64,000 nucleotides of DNA from Nonomuraea polychroma (GTDB taxonomy: Bacteria > Actinomycetota > Actinomycetes > Streptosporangiales > Streptosporangiaceae), in assembly GCF_004011505.1 (NCBI RefSeq), contig NZ_SAUN01000001.1:6599501-6663500 (forward strand). Direction: 5' to 3'. The notes beneath the pieces were generated by a model. It saw nothing but the letters and a program-made list of their open reading frames with translations, was not told the DNA's origin and ran no database searches. The translations under genes and the position numbers were made by a program. This document shows positions 7,346 through 16,173 of the stretch, piece by piece (the first letter of the stretch is position 1; every line of letters starts with the position of its first letter).

Positions 7346-8332
7346 CTATGTGGTAGACGATTCCGTAAACTTCCTACGCACTAGGGGCGATACGCCATTC
7401 AGCACCGCTTCCACCTCCCGGCCTTCGAGGGCGGCGGTGAGGTTGGCGAGGGTGGCGGTGAGCAGCCGGCCGGTGGCCTCGGGGGTGACGCCGGCGACGT
7501 GCGGGGAGAGCAGGACGTTCGGCAGGTCGCGCAGCGGGTCGCCGGCGGGCAGCGGCTCGACGTCGAACACGTCCAGCGCCGCGCCGCCGAGATGCCCGTC
7601 ACGCAACGAGGCGACCAATGCCTGCTGGTCGACGACGCCGCCTCTGGCCGCGTTCACGAGCAGGGCGCCCTGCTTCATGCGGGCCGGGTCGATCAGGCCG
7701 CGGGTCTCGTCGGACAGCGCGATGACGACCACCACGACGTCGCTGCCGGAGACGAGCGTCTCCAGGTCTTCGAAGGCGGGGTCCGCGCGGGGCGTGCGGG
7801 TCCAGAACGTGACGTGGCAGCCGAGCGCCCGGAACATCTCGGCGCAGGAGACGCCGATCGGGCCGTAGCCGACGATGCCGACGCGGCGCCCACGCAGCTC
7901 ATACGGTTGGAGGCCCTGCTGCGGCCACTCCCCCGCGCGTACGGCGGCGTCGGCCGCGCCGAGCTTGCGCGACAGCGAGAGCGTGGCGGCCAGGCACCAT
8001 TCCGAGACCGCGACGGCGCTGACACCGGGCGTGTTGGCCAGCGGCACCCCGGACGCGGCCAGGGCGTCGAGGTCGTGGCCGTCCACGCCCACGGACGGCT
8101 GCTGGACGAAGGCCAGCCGGGGCGCCGCCGCGACCGCCGCGGCGTCCATGACCAGGGTGCTCGTCCAGTCGCCGAGCACGATCTCCGCCTCAGGCAGCGC
8201 CGCCAGGAGCGCGTCCCTGTCGCGAGCCGCGGGCACGCGGACGTCCACCCGGTCGCCCAGCGGGGCGAGCAGGTGCCGCATCAGCTCCTCCGGGAGCGGA
8301 GGAAGCGCGAGCAGGTTCCAGGGCGTCGTCAT
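7346..8332 (-). CDS. D-isomer-specific 2-hydroxyacid dehydrogenase
   Basis: The 328-residue enzyme has the NAD-binding loop VGIVGYGPIG near residue 158, the substrate-binding arginine in NAARGGVVD near 230, and the catalytic histidine in LSPHVAG near 280. These are the standard Arg/Glu/His elements of the D-lactate / phosphoglycerate dehydrogenase family, so it likely interconverts a 2-keto acid and a D-2-hydroxy acid with NAD(P)H. The ATG at 8332 overlaps the stop of the upstream kinase gene by 4 nt (ATGA), so the two form a coupled pair. The substrate cannot be assigned; length and N-terminus exclude a full SerA with ACT domain. Confidence 0.88.
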   Translation of the reverse strand: MTTPWNLLALPPLPEELMRHLLAPLGDRVDVRVPAARDRDALLAALPEAEIVLGDWTSTLVMDAAAVAAAPRLAFVQQPSVGVDGHDLDALAASGVPLANTPGVSAVAVSEWCLAATLSLSRKLGAADAAVRAGEWPQQGLQPYELRGRRVGIVGYGPIGVSCAEMFRALGCHVTFWTRTPRADPAFEDLETLVSGSDVVVVVIALSDETRGLIDPARMKQGALLVNAARGGVVDQQALVASLRDGHLGGAALDVFDVEPLPAGDPLRDLPNVLLSPHVAGVTPEATGRLLTATLANLTAALEGREVEAVLNGVSPLVRRKFTESSTT

Positions 8333-9855
8333 GTCCCCACCGTAAAACTGCTCATCACCTGTCGCATGAGTGCCCTGTTGCGCAGCCACTGGTTCTCGGC
8401 GACCGTCCAGGACACGACGTACGCGGTGTCGCCGATCGACACCGCCCGGCGTACCTCCCGGTAACGGATGCCGGCGGTGGCCCACGGCGTGTCGCCCGCC
8501 GCGCCCGCCGTCCAGGAGAACTCCCACTCCACGGCCTTGACGCCCTGGTGCGTGACGGTACGCCGGCCACGGGTCACCACGCCTTCGGCGTTCTGCCGGA
8601 CCGTGTCCTCCTGGGTGCGCAGGAGCTCGTTGACGTCGAGGTTGGAGTAGACGGCCTCGACCCCGAGATGGGCGTTCCCGTCCCGGCGCGTCCATTCCGT
8701 GTAGGCCTCTTGGAGCGCGCCCCTCCAGCGGACCGGCCGCAGGATCGACCATCCGGCCCGCGACTTCCACGCCCGCACGACCGGCTGCGTCACGCTGGGC
8801 GTCGGAGTGCGGGTGGCGCTCGGCTCCGGCGTCTGGCTGGCGCTCGGCGTGAGCGGGCTGGTCGCCGCGGCGGGCACGGCGGTCGCGCGCGGCGCGCCCT
8901 CGGCGGGGGTGGCGAACTTGAAGTAGGCGACCGAGCCGCCGGCGATCACGACGGCCGCCGCCGCGCCGGCCGCGAGCAGCGCCCGCCCGCGCCCGCCGCT
9001 CCGCTTGGGCACGTCACGGTCGGCGGCGGCGGGCTTGGCCGCGGCGATGGCCGCGAGCAGCCGGTCGGCTTCCTCGGCGTCCACCCGCTCCTCGGGCTCC
9101 TTCTGCAGCAGGCCGCGCAGGATCGGATGCATGATCGGCGGGATGCGCCGGTAGTCGGGCTCCTCGCTGAGCAGCGCGTTGAGCGTCGCCATGGGGTCGC
9201 CCCGCTCGAACGGCGAGCGCCCCACCATGCACGCGTACAGCGTGGCGCCCAGCGACCACAGGTCCGAGGCCGGTCCGGCCTCCGCGGCGCGGACACGTTC
9301 CGGGGCGAGGAAGCTCGGGGAGCCGGTGACCATGCCGGTCCTGGTGAGCGACGCGTCGCCCTCGACGGTGGCGATGCCGAAGTCGGTGAGCACCGCGCGG
9401 CCGTCGTCCGTGATGAGGATGTTGCTGGGCTTGACGTCGCGGTGCAGGATCCCGGCCGCGTGGGCGGCCTTGAGCGCCGACAACACCTGCCGGCCGACGT
9501 CGGCCGCCTCGCGCACGGGCAGGGCGCCGGTGCTGAGCACGACCTGCTCGACCGTGGGGTGGCTCAGCAGCTCCATGACGATCCAGGGGCGGCCGCCCTC
9601 CTCGACGACGTCGTAGATGGCCACGACGGACGGGTGGTTGAGCTTGGCGGCGGTGCGGGCCTCGCGGACGGTGCGCATGAGCTGGCGTTCCTGGTCGCCG
9701 GGCGACAGTCCGTCGGGCAGCACGACTTCCTTGATGGCGACCTGCCGGTTGAGCAGCGTGTCCCGGCCTTCCCAGACCACGCCCATTCCCCCGCGGCCCA
9801 GTTCGCGCACTAACTCGTAGCGCCTGGCGATGAGCCGGTTGTCTTCCGAAACCAT
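8329..9855 (-). CDS. Membrane-anchored Ser/Thr protein kinase (PknB-type Hanks kinase)
   Basis: In this 508-residue protein the kinase domain spans about residues 13-270: Gly loop GRGGMG (20-25), ATP lysine K42, catalytic HRDVKPSN with D140, and DFG with D158. A single membrane helix lies at about 291-312, followed by a Thr/Ser/Pro-rich linker and an extracellular domain of roughly 140 residues with no PASTA repeats. Family role: transmembrane signalling by phosphorylation of cytoplasmic targets. Its external domain resembles those of many actinomycete kinases of unknown ligand. The start codon is ATG at 9855. The gene is translationally coupled to the downstream dehydrogenase, which is therefore a candidate partner or substrate (inference). 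Confidence 0.93.
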   Translation of the reverse strand: MVSEDNRLIARRYELVRELGRGGMGVVWEGRDTLLNRQVAIKEVVLPDGLSPGDQERQLMRTVREARTAAKLNHPSVVAIYDVVEEGGRPWIVMELLSHPTVEQVVLSTGALPVREAADVGRQVLSALKAAHAAGILHRDVKPSNILITDDGRAVLTDFGIATVEGDASLTRTGMVTGSPSFLAPERVRAAEAGPASDLWSLGATLYACMVGRSPFERGDPMATLNALLSEEPDYRRIPPIMHPILRGLLQKEPEERVDAEEADRLLAAIAAAKPAAADRDVPKRSGGRGRALLAAGAAAAVVIAGGSVAYFKFATPAEGAPRATAVPAAATSPLTPSASQTPEPSATRTPTPSVTQPVVRAWKSRAGWSILRPVRWRGALQEAYTEWTRRDGNAHLGVEAVYSNLDVNELLRTQEDTVRQNAEGVVTRGRRTVTHQGVKAVEWEFSWTAGAAGDTPWATAGIRYREVRRAVSIGDTAYVVSWTVAENQWLRNRALMRQVMSSFTVGT

Positions 9856-9964
9856 GTCCGTCCCCTGTAGACCACCACGAACAGTGGGCAAGTTTCCCAT
9901 ACCTGATAAGGCTTCGCCGGGGAGCCGCTTGCCAGAGATCACCGAATGTTGTTCTACTGTGCGT

Positions 9965-11086
9965 ATGTCTGAAGTTCGCCGAGGGCCGCTGGCCGGTGTC
10001 CGCGTGCTGGAGCTCGCGGGCCTGGCTCCCGGGCCGTTCGCCGGGATGATGCTGGCCGACCACGGCGCCGAGGTGTTGCGGGTGGACCGCGTCAGGGCGG
10101 TGTCGGACCAGCCGCGCAGGGACGTCATGGATCGGGGCAAGCGCACGATCGGGCTTGACCTGAAGGCGCCCGAGGGCGTGGCGGCGTTCAAGGAGCTGGC
10201 CAGGCACGCCGACGTGGTGATCGAGGTGTTCCGTCCGGGAGTGGCCGAGCGGCTCGGCATCGGTCCCGCCGACCTGCACGCGGTGAACGAGCGGCTGATC
10301 TATGGCCGGATGACCGGCTGGGGCCAGGACGGGCCGCTGGCGCCGTCGGCCGGGCACGACATCGACTACATCGCGATCTCCGGCATCCTGTCGATGCTGG
10401 GCCGCGCAGGCGACAAACCGACGCCGCCGATCAACATCCTGGGTGACTTCGCCGGCGGCGGCCTCATGCTCGCGTACGGGGTGCTGCTCGCCCTGTTCGA
10501 GCGGGAGCGCACCGGCAAGGGCCGGGTGATCGACGCGGCCATGGTGGACGGGGCGGCGATCCTGTTCGCGATGTTCTACCAGGGTGTGCAGAGCGGCTTC
10601 TGGGGTCCGCGCGGCACGAACCTGCTGGACACGGGCGCCCCGCAGTACGACACGTACGAGACCGCCGACGGCCGGTACGTGGCCGTGGGATCGCTGGAGC
10701 CGCAGTTCTGGGACACGATGGTGTCCTTGATGGGCCTGACGGACCTGCCCGACAGGAACGACAAGGCCCAGTGGCCCGCGCTGAAGGCCCGCCTGGCCGC
10801 GGAGTTCAGGACCCGGACCCGGGCCGAGTGGGAGGCGCTCTTCGAGGGCTCCGACGCATGTGTCGCGCCCGTGTTGTCCATGTCCGAGGCCGCCTCTCAT
10901 CCGCACAACGTCGCCCGCGGCAGCTTCGTCGAGATCGGCGGCGTCACCATGCCGCTGCCCGCGCCCCGCCTGCAGGGCGAGCCCGCCCAGGACCTCTCTC
11001 CCGCCACCCGCCTGACCGACCTGTCCGGTTGGGGCCTGCCTCAGGAGGAGGCGGACAAGCTACGAAGCCAAGGGGTGCTCGCATGA
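9965..11086 (+). CDS. CoA transferase family III protein, alpha-methylacyl-CoA racemase-like
   Basis: The 373-residue protein starts GPLAGVRVLELAGLAPGPFA, typical of CaiB/BaiF enzymes. The alpha-methylacyl-CoA racemase catalytic pair is present: H131 in GHDIDY and D161 in GDFAGGGLM. Family knowledge: these residues swap the configuration at C2 of 2-methylacyl-CoA thioesters so that beta-oxidation can proceed, for example on sterol or branched side chains. A true CoA-transferase lacks this H/D pairing, so racemase is preferred. The ATG at 9965 lies only a few bases after a possible -10 (TACTGT), hinting at a leaderless mRNA. The stop overlaps the following P450 by 4 nt. Confidence 0.87.
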   Translation: MSEVRRGPLAGVRVLELAGLAPGPFAGMMLADHGAEVLRVDRVRAVSDQPRRDVMDRGKRTIGLDLKAPEGVAAFKELARHADVVIEVFRPGVAERLGIGPADLHAVNERLIYGRMTGWGQDGPLAPSAGHDIDYIAISGILSMLGRAGDKPTPPINILGDFAGGGLMLAYGVLLALFERERTGKGRVIDAAMVDGAAILFAMFYQGVQSGFWGPRGTNLLDTGAPQYDTYETADGRYVAVGSLEPQFWDTMVSLMGLTDLPDRNDKAQWPALKARLAAEFRTRTRAEWEALFEGSDACVAPVLSMSEAASHPHNVARGSFVEIGGVTMPLPAPRLQGEPAQDLSPATRLTDLSGWGLPQEEADKLRSQGVLA

Positions 11087-12234
11087 TCGACTTACTCGAC
11101 GGCGACCTGTACGCCGGCGACCCCTCCCCGGTCTATGCCTGGCTCCGCGAGCACGCCCCCGTCTACCACGACACGGCCAACGGCCTGTGGGGCGTTTCCC
11201 GCCACGCCGACATCTCGGCGATCGAACGCGACCCCCGCCTGTGGACCAGCACCGTCGGCTACCGCCCGCAGCTGCGGTCCGATCCTTCGATGATCGGCAT
11301 GGACGACCCCGAGCACGCCGCTCGCCGCCGCCTCGTCTACCGCCGCTTCACGCCCCGCCACGTGCGCGAACGCTACGCCCCCCGAATCCGCGAGGTCGTC
11401 GTCGAGCAACTCGACCGGGCGCTGTCGCGCGGCACGGTGGACGCGGTGGCCGAGCTGGCCGCGCCGCTGCCGGCTCGCGTGATCGGCTGGCTGCTCGGCT
11501 TCCCCGACGAGGAGTGGCCACGGCTCAAGCACTGGTCGGAGAGCACGATCGTGGCCGGGGGCGGGCTGCGGTACGTGACGCACGAGGCCGCGGTCGCGGC
11601 CGCCGAGTACGGGCAGGCCGTGCTGACTCTGGCCGCCGAGCGCCGCGCCCACCCCCGCGACGACCTGCTGTCGTTGTGGTCCGCCAGCCCGGACTACGAC
11701 GACGAGCATCTGGCGAACGAGGCGCTGCTGCTGCTCGACGGCGGCGCCGAGACCACCAGGACCGTCATCGCCACCGCGATCGACGCGCTCATCCGCCATC
11801 CCGATCAGTGGCGGCTGCTCCGCGAGGACCGCGACCTGATGGAGGGCGCGATCGAGGAGTTCATCCGGTGGACGACACCGATTCTCAACATGTGCCGCGC
11901 GGCCACCCGCGACACCTCGCTGCACGGGCAGCTGATCCCGGAGGGGCAGCAGGTCCTGCTCATGTACGGGTCGGCGAACCGGGATCCGGAGGTGTTCGCC
12001 GAGCCCGGCGTGTTCGATGTGACCAGGAAACCGGGCGGGCACATCGCCTTCGGCCTCGGCACGCACTTCTGCCTGGGCGCGGCACTGGCCAGGCTGGAGC
12101 TGCGGATCTTCTTCGAGGAGTGGCTCGACCGGGTGGCGGAGGCCTCCTGGGCGGACGACGCCGGGCCGCGGATCCAGCCCAACGCCTTCGTCCGCGGCGT
12201 GACGTCGTTCCCTATCGAGCTCCGGCCACGGTGA
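11083..12234 (+). CDS. Cytochrome P450 (CYP125/CYP142-like region of the family)
   Basis: This 383-residue P450 has the I-helix oxygen-activation motif GGAETT (220-225), the K-helix E259xxR262, and the haem loop FGLGTHFCLG with axial C330. The segment MDDPEHAARRRLVYRRFTP and the closeness to a methylacyl-CoA racemase recall the steroid side-chain C26 monooxygenases CYP125/CYP142, but substrate assignment is inference. The ATG overlaps the racemase stop (ATGA), so both are co-translated. Redox partners (ferredoxin, reductase) are not encoded nearby. Its last 23 nt overlap the 3' end of the convergent FAD monooxygenase gene. Confidence 0.9.
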   Translation: MIDLLDGDLYAGDPSPVYAWLREHAPVYHDTANGLWGVSRHADISAIERDPRLWTSTVGYRPQLRSDPSMIGMDDPEHAARRRLVYRRFTPRHVRERYAPRIREVVVEQLDRALSRGTVDAVAELAAPLPARVIGWLLGFPDEEWPRLKHWSESTIVAGGGLRYVTHEAAVAAAEYGQAVLTLAAERRAHPRDDLLSLWSASPDYDDEHLANEALLLLDGGAETTRTVIATAIDALIRHPDQWRLLREDRDLMEGAIEEFIRWTTPILNMCRAATRDTSLHGQLIPEGQQVLLMYGSANRDPEVFAEPGVFDVTRKPGGHIAFGLGTHFCLGAALARLELRIFFEEWLDRVAEASWADDAGPRIQPNAFVRGVTSFPIELRPR

Positions 12235-13432
12235 AGGCCGAGTAGTCCTTCAGCGCGATCGAGTCGTGCAGGCGCACGCCCTTGCTGCTGATCTTGGCGG
12301 CGGCCCTGGTCAGCCCGACCGGCAGGTGGTCGATCAGCCACACCGTCGCGGCCAGCGCCGACAGGTCGAAGCTGCTGCCCGGCACGATGCGCTTGGCCGC
12401 GTTGATCGCGAACGTGCGGCTGCGGCGCACGTAGTCGCCGATCTCCGCCTCGTAGGCGGGGAAGGCCCGCAGGTGGTCGCCGCCGTAGGTGGCCAGCTCC
12501 CCCGCCAGGATGTACGCCCCCACGACCGCCAGGCTCGTGCTGCCGCCGACGGCGGGTCCCGGGCAGTAGCCGGCGTCGCCCACCAGCGTCACCCGGCCGC
12601 GTGACCAGGTGTCCAGGCGGAGCTGGGTGATCGAGTCGAAGTAGAACGCGGACGTCCGGTCCACCTCGTCCATGAGCCGCGGCACCTCCCAGCCGACGCC
12701 CGCGAAGCGCTCGCGCAGCAGCCGCTTCTGCCCGGCGACGTCCCGGTGGTGGTAGTCGAGCTGCCGCGGTGTCCTGAACAGGAACAGCGCCCGGGCGTCG
12801 TCCATGTGGGCGGCGCCGTACATGCCGGCCATCCGGCCGACGCCCGTGATGCCTTCCATGCGACCGTCGAGGCCCAGATGGTTGGGGACCGAGGCGACGG
12901 CCAGGTAGGCGCCGATCCACGTGGAGAATTGCGACTCGGGACCGAAGACGAGGCGGCGCACGTTGGAGTGCAGGCCGTCCGCGCCGATCACCAGGTCGTA
13001 CGCGGCCTCGCGGCCGCTGTCGAATCTCACCTCACCGTCGTCGGAGATCGCGGCGATCGAGTCGCCGAAGACGTACTCGACGTCGTCGCGGGTGGCGTCG
13101 TAGAGGATCTCGCTCAGGTCGTCGCGCATGATCTCGACGTGCCGGTCCGAGACGGCGCTCAACACGCGGCGGATCTCCAGCTCGATGGGCCTGTCGTGGC
13201 CCTCCCGGTACATGGCCAGGTGTTCCGTTCCGGTCTTCTTGGCCAGGACCCGCTCCAGGATCCCCATCTGCTCGACGATGTCCATCGCCGGTCTGAACAG
13301 GTCGATCGCGTGGCCGCCCGTCTTGCGGAGCGTCGGGGCCCGCTCCACGACGGTGACGGCGAAGCCGTACCGGTTGAGCCAGTAAGCGAGGGCCGGTCCC
13401 GCGACGCTCGCGCCCGAGATGAGGATCCTCAT
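12212..13432 (-). CDS. FAD-dependent aromatic-type monooxygenase (TetX/PHBH-like)
   Basis: The 406-residue flavoprotein has the N-terminal Rossmann motif with an altered loop (GASVAG, residues 7-12), the DG motif GADGLHS near residue 150, and the second FAD motif LVGDAGYCPGP near 282. These mark group A flavin monooxygenases, which hydroxylate aromatic or polyketide substrates using NAD(P)H and O2. The gene is divergent from a TetR regulator and its start lies 10 nt from one of two identical operators, so it is probably induced by the ligand of that regulator, as for detoxifying monooxygenases such as TetX (inference). RBS GGGAGAT precedes the ATG. Confidence 0.87.
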   Translation of the reverse strand: MRILISGASVAGPALAYWLNRYGFAVTVVERAPTLRKTGGHAIDLFRPAMDIVEQMGILERVLAKKTGTEHLAMYREGHDRPIELEIRRVLSAVSDRHVEIMRDDLSEILYDATRDDVEYVFGDSIAAISDDGEVRFDSGREAAYDLVIGADGLHSNVRRLVFGPESQFSTWIGAYLAVASVPNHLGLDGRMEGITGVGRMAGMYGAAHMDDARALFLFRTPRQLDYHHRDVAGQKRLLRERFAGVGWEVPRLMDEVDRTSAFYFDSITQLRLDTWSRGRVTLVGDAGYCPGPAVGGSTSLAVVGAYILAGELATYGGDHLRAFPAYEAEIGDYVRRSRTFAINAAKRIVPGSSFDLSALAATVWLIDHLPVGLTRAAAKISSKGVRLHDSIALKDYSAFTVAGAR

Positions 13433-13442
13433 GCCGATCTCC

Positions 13443-13500
13443 CTTACTTAACGATAGGTAAGTGGCTTTCAGCATACGTCCTTACTTAACGATAGGTAAG
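13443..13500. promoter_or_regulatory. Two identical 20-bp operators between FAD monooxygenase and tetR
   Basis: CTTACTTAACGATAGGTAAG occurs at 13443-13462 and again at 13481-13500, 38 bp apart. Each copy is itself an imperfect palindrome (16 of 20 positions symmetric). One copy abuts the monooxygenase start, the other overlaps the expected -35 of tetR; a TATTCT -10 (13504-13509) would give a leaderless tetR mRNA. This is the classic arrangement for TetR autoregulation and control of a divergent gene. Confidence 0.85.
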
Positions 13501-13516
13501 GGATATTCTTTGATCC

Positions 13517-14038
13517 ATGCCCAGTGACACCAAGGCCCGCATCCAGGCGGTGGCCCGTGAGCTGTTCGTCCAGCAGGGCGTGCAGAACACGAGCCTGCGC
13601 CAGATCTCGGAACGGCTGGGCATCACCAAGCCCGCGCTCTACTACCACTTCTCCTCGCGCGAGGACCTCGTGCGCAGCATCGTGCAGCCGATGGTGGAGG
13701 ACATCGAGCGGTTCGTCACCACACGGGAGCCCGGAGACGCGCGCGAGCTGCTGAAGGACTACTTCGACCTGATCTGGCGGCACCGCGAGGTGCTCGTCAT
13801 GCTCATGCGGGAGCTGGAGACGCTGGGCTACACGGACATGGCCGAGCGCATGTTCAGCTGGCGGCGACGGCTGATCCTGCTGCTGTTCGGCCCCGGCGTC
13901 ACGCCGGAGCAGCAGATCAGGGCGACGATGGCGCTGGGCGGGATGTCCGACTGCTCGGTCGAGTACGCCCACCTGCCGGTGGAGGAGGTCAAGCCGACGG
14001 CCGTCGAGTCGGCGGCCGCCGCGCTCGGACTCTCCTAG
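13517..14038 (+). CDS. TetR-family transcriptional regulator
   Basis: The 173-residue protein has an N-terminal helix-turn-helix (residues 8-54): RIQAVARELFVQQG, then TSLRQISERLGITKPALYYH with the recognition helix, then FSSREDL. The C-terminal ligand domain is helical. It most likely represses itself and the divergent FAD monooxygenase through the two 20-bp operators upstream. The ligand is unknown but is probably the monooxygenase substrate. The last 4 nt overlap the 3' end of the convergent effector-binding-domain gene. Confidence 0.92.
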   Translation: MPSDTKARIQAVARELFVQQGVQNTSLRQISERLGITKPALYYHFSSREDLVRSIVQPMVEDIERFVTTREPGDARELLKDYFDLIWRHREVLVMLMRELETLGYTDMAERMFSWRRRLILLLFGPGVTPEQQIRATMALGGMSDCSVEYAHLPVEEVKPTAVESAAAALGLS

Positions 14039-14487
14039 ACCGCGACGTAGAGATCCACGCCCTCCGGGTGGTGCACCTCGAGATCCGTCGTGAACGCGCG
14101 CGGCGGCGTGCCGCCCGACTCGGTGTGCTTCCACACCCGCTGCCACGCCTCGACGAGGGCCTGCGGCATCTGACCGCGCGCCTCCACCCTCAGCGCCTGC
14201 ACGGCCGGCACGCGTACGGCCACCATGCCCTCGGGCAGCCGCGGCACCGTACGCACGCCGATACCGACAATCTGCGTGTAGGCCCCGTTGTGGTCGCTCT
14301 CGTAATCGGTCAGCACGGCATAGAGATTCTCGTCGACCCGGCCGGGCACGTGCGCGAAGGCCCCGGGCGCGCCCGCCCGCTGCCACAAAGCGGGCAGTTT
14401 CGCCCGTGCTGGATCCATCTCGTCGGCATTGTTGGTGCGTACGACGTAGCCGACCACTGTCAGCTCGGTCCGTTCGGTGACGTCCAC
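14035..14487 (-). CDS. GyrI-like / AraC effector-binding-domain protein
   Basis: The 150-residue protein starts MDVTERTELTVVGYVVRTNN and has the alternating strand pattern of the bacterial effector-binding (GyrI/SOUL-like) fold: a VVGY strand, a central DYESDHNGAYTQIVG segment and RVPAVQALRVEARG. Stand-alone members bind small hydrophobic ligands or, as GyrI/SbmC, modulate gyrase. No DNA-binding domain is present. The GTG at 14487 is chosen because GGGAGGGAGGG lies just upstream; the longer reading would run into the guaB1 promoter. It is divergent from guaB1 and convergent with tetR. Confidence 0.7.
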   Translation of the reverse strand: MDVTERTELTVVGYVVRTNNADEMDPARAKLPALWQRAGAPGAFAHVPGRVDENLYAVLTDYESDHNGAYTQIVGIGVRTVPRLPEGMVAVRVPAVQALRVEARGQMPQALVEAWQRVWKHTESGGTPPRAFTTDLEVHHPEGVDLYVAV

Positions 14488-14570
14488 AGACCCTCCCTCC
14501 CCCAAAAAGTGTCCCGGCCGATCATAAGCCCCCGCGAAAGGGGGAAACTCCTTGGTGACGTACCACCACA

Positions 14571-14576
14571 TAAGAT
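14571..14576 (+). promoter_or_regulatory. -10 box of a leaderless guaB1 transcript
   Basis: TAAGAT lies 8 nt before the GTG start of guaB1, and no Shine-Dalgarno sequence is present, so transcription probably begins at or next to the start codon. Confidence 0.5.
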
Positions 14577-14584
14577 GGACGAAC

Positions 14585-16024
14585 GTGAAATTTCTTAATG
14601 GCCTCGAGCCGCACCACGACCTGACCTACAGCGATGTGTTCATGGTCCCGTCGCGTTCCTCGGTCGGGTCACGGCTCGCAGTCGACCTGTCCACCCACGA
14701 CGGCACGGGCACGACCATCCCCATCGTCGTGGCCAACATGACCGCGGTCGCCGGCCGGCGCATGGCCGAGACCGTGGCCCGGCGGGGCGGCATCGCCGTC
14801 ATCCCGCAGGACATACCGATGGACGTGGTGGCGAACGTCGTCGACTGGGTCAAGAAGCGCGACCTCGTCCACGACACGCCACTGACGCTGACGCCGCACG
14901 ACACCGTGGGCGAGGCACTGCAGCTCCTGCCCAAGCGGGCGCACAACGCGATCATCGTGGTCGACTGGGACAACCGGCCCGTCGGCGTCGTCACCGAGGC
15001 CGACTGCCAGGGCGTGGACATGTACACGCAACTGTCGCAGGTCATGTCCAGCGAACTGCTGACGCTGCCGGCCGGCCTCGACCCGCGGACCGCGTTCGAC
15101 CGGCTGCACGAGGGCCGGCACCGGCTGGCGCCCATCGTGGACGACGGGGGGCGGCTGGTCGGCATCCTCACCCGCACCGGCGCCCTGCGCGCCACCCTCT
15201 ACCAACCCGCGGTCGACGCCCAGGGCCGGCTGCGCATCGCCGCGGCGGTCGGCGTGAACGGCGACGTGCCCGCCAGGGCCAAGGAGCTGCTGGAGGCCGG
15301 GATCGACTGCCTGGTCGTGGACACCGCGCACGGCCACCAGGAGAAGATGCTCTTGGCGTTGCGCTCCGTCAAGGCCCTCGACCCCGGCGTGCCCGTCGCG
15401 GCGGGCAACGTGGTGACGGCCGCGGGCGTACGCGATCTGGTGGAGGCCGGGGCGGACATCATCAAGGTCGGGGTGGGCCCGGGCGCCATGTGCACGACGC
15501 GAATGATGACCGGGGTGGGCCGGCCGCAGTTCTCCGCCGTGCTCGAGTGCTCCGCCGAGGCCCGCCGGCTGGGGCGGCACGTGTGGGCTGACGGCGGCGT
15601 GCGGCACCCGCGCGACGTGGCACTCGCGCTGGCGGCCGGGGCCTCCAACGTGATGATCGGGTCGTGGTTCGCCGGCACGTACGAGTCACCCGGCGACACC
15701 CACACCGACGCGAACGGGCGCAAGTACAAGGAGAACTACGGCATGGCCTCGGCGCGGGCCGTGCGGCTCAGGACGGCCGACGACTCGGCGTTCGAGCGGG
15801 CCAGGAAGGCGTTGTTCGAGGAGGGCATCTCGACGTCCAGGATGTACCTGGATCCGAAGCGGCCGAGTGTGGAGGACCAGATCGACGCGATCGTGGCGGG
15901 GCTGCGGTCGGCGTGCACGTACGCGGGGGCCTCGAACCTGGAGGAGTTCCACGCGCAGGCGGTCGTGGGGGTCCAGAGCTCGTCGGGCTACGCCGAGGGG
16001 ATGCCGCTGCACCAGAGCTGGTGA
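14585..16024 (+). CDS. guaB1: GuaB1-type IMP dehydrogenase-family enzyme (GMP reductase)
   Basis: This 479-residue protein begins MKFLNGLEPHHDLTYSDVFM. It has a TIM barrel split by a tandem CBS (Bateman) domain at about residues 95-215, and the catalytic cysteine loop GPGAMCTTRMMTGVG with Cys near 303. The length matches the GuaB1 group of actinobacteria, members of which have been shown in mycobacteria to act as GMP reductases (GMP + NADPH to IMP + NH3), with ATP/GTP sensing by the CBS domain. It therefore probably serves purine salvage rather than de novo GMP synthesis. A GTG start with an upstream -10 suggests leaderless expression. A 20-bp tandem-repeat array begins about 150 bp after its stop. 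Confidence 0.88.
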   Translation: MKFLNGLEPHHDLTYSDVFMVPSRSSVGSRLAVDLSTHDGTGTTIPIVVANMTAVAGRRMAETVARRGGIAVIPQDIPMDVVANVVDWVKKRDLVHDTPLTLTPHDTVGEALQLLPKRAHNAIIVVDWDNRPVGVVTEADCQGVDMYTQLSQVMSSELLTLPAGLDPRTAFDRLHEGRHRLAPIVDDGGRLVGILTRTGALRATLYQPAVDAQGRLRIAAAVGVNGDVPARAKELLEAGIDCLVVDTAHGHQEKMLLALRSVKALDPGVPVAAGNVVTAAGVRDLVEAGADIIKVGVGPGAMCTTRMMTGVGRPQFSAVLECSAEARRLGRHVWADGGVRHPRDVALALAAGASNVMIGSWFAGTYESPGDTHTDANGRKYKENYGMASARAVRLRTADDSAFERARKALFEEGISTSRMYLDPKRPSVEDQIDAIVAGLRSACTYAGASNLEEFHAQAVVGVQSSSGYAEGMPLHQSW

Positions 16025-16173
16025 CACCCCGGCGGCGCGGCCATCCTTCCCACCGGCTCGGCCCGAATGCCAAGCCCCTCGGCTCACCAGCCGGCCACCG
16101 GACCAAGGCCCACTGCCACCGCCACCGCACCGCGGCCCAGCGCCCCATCCGCCCTTGGTCCGGCCGGCCGAGG

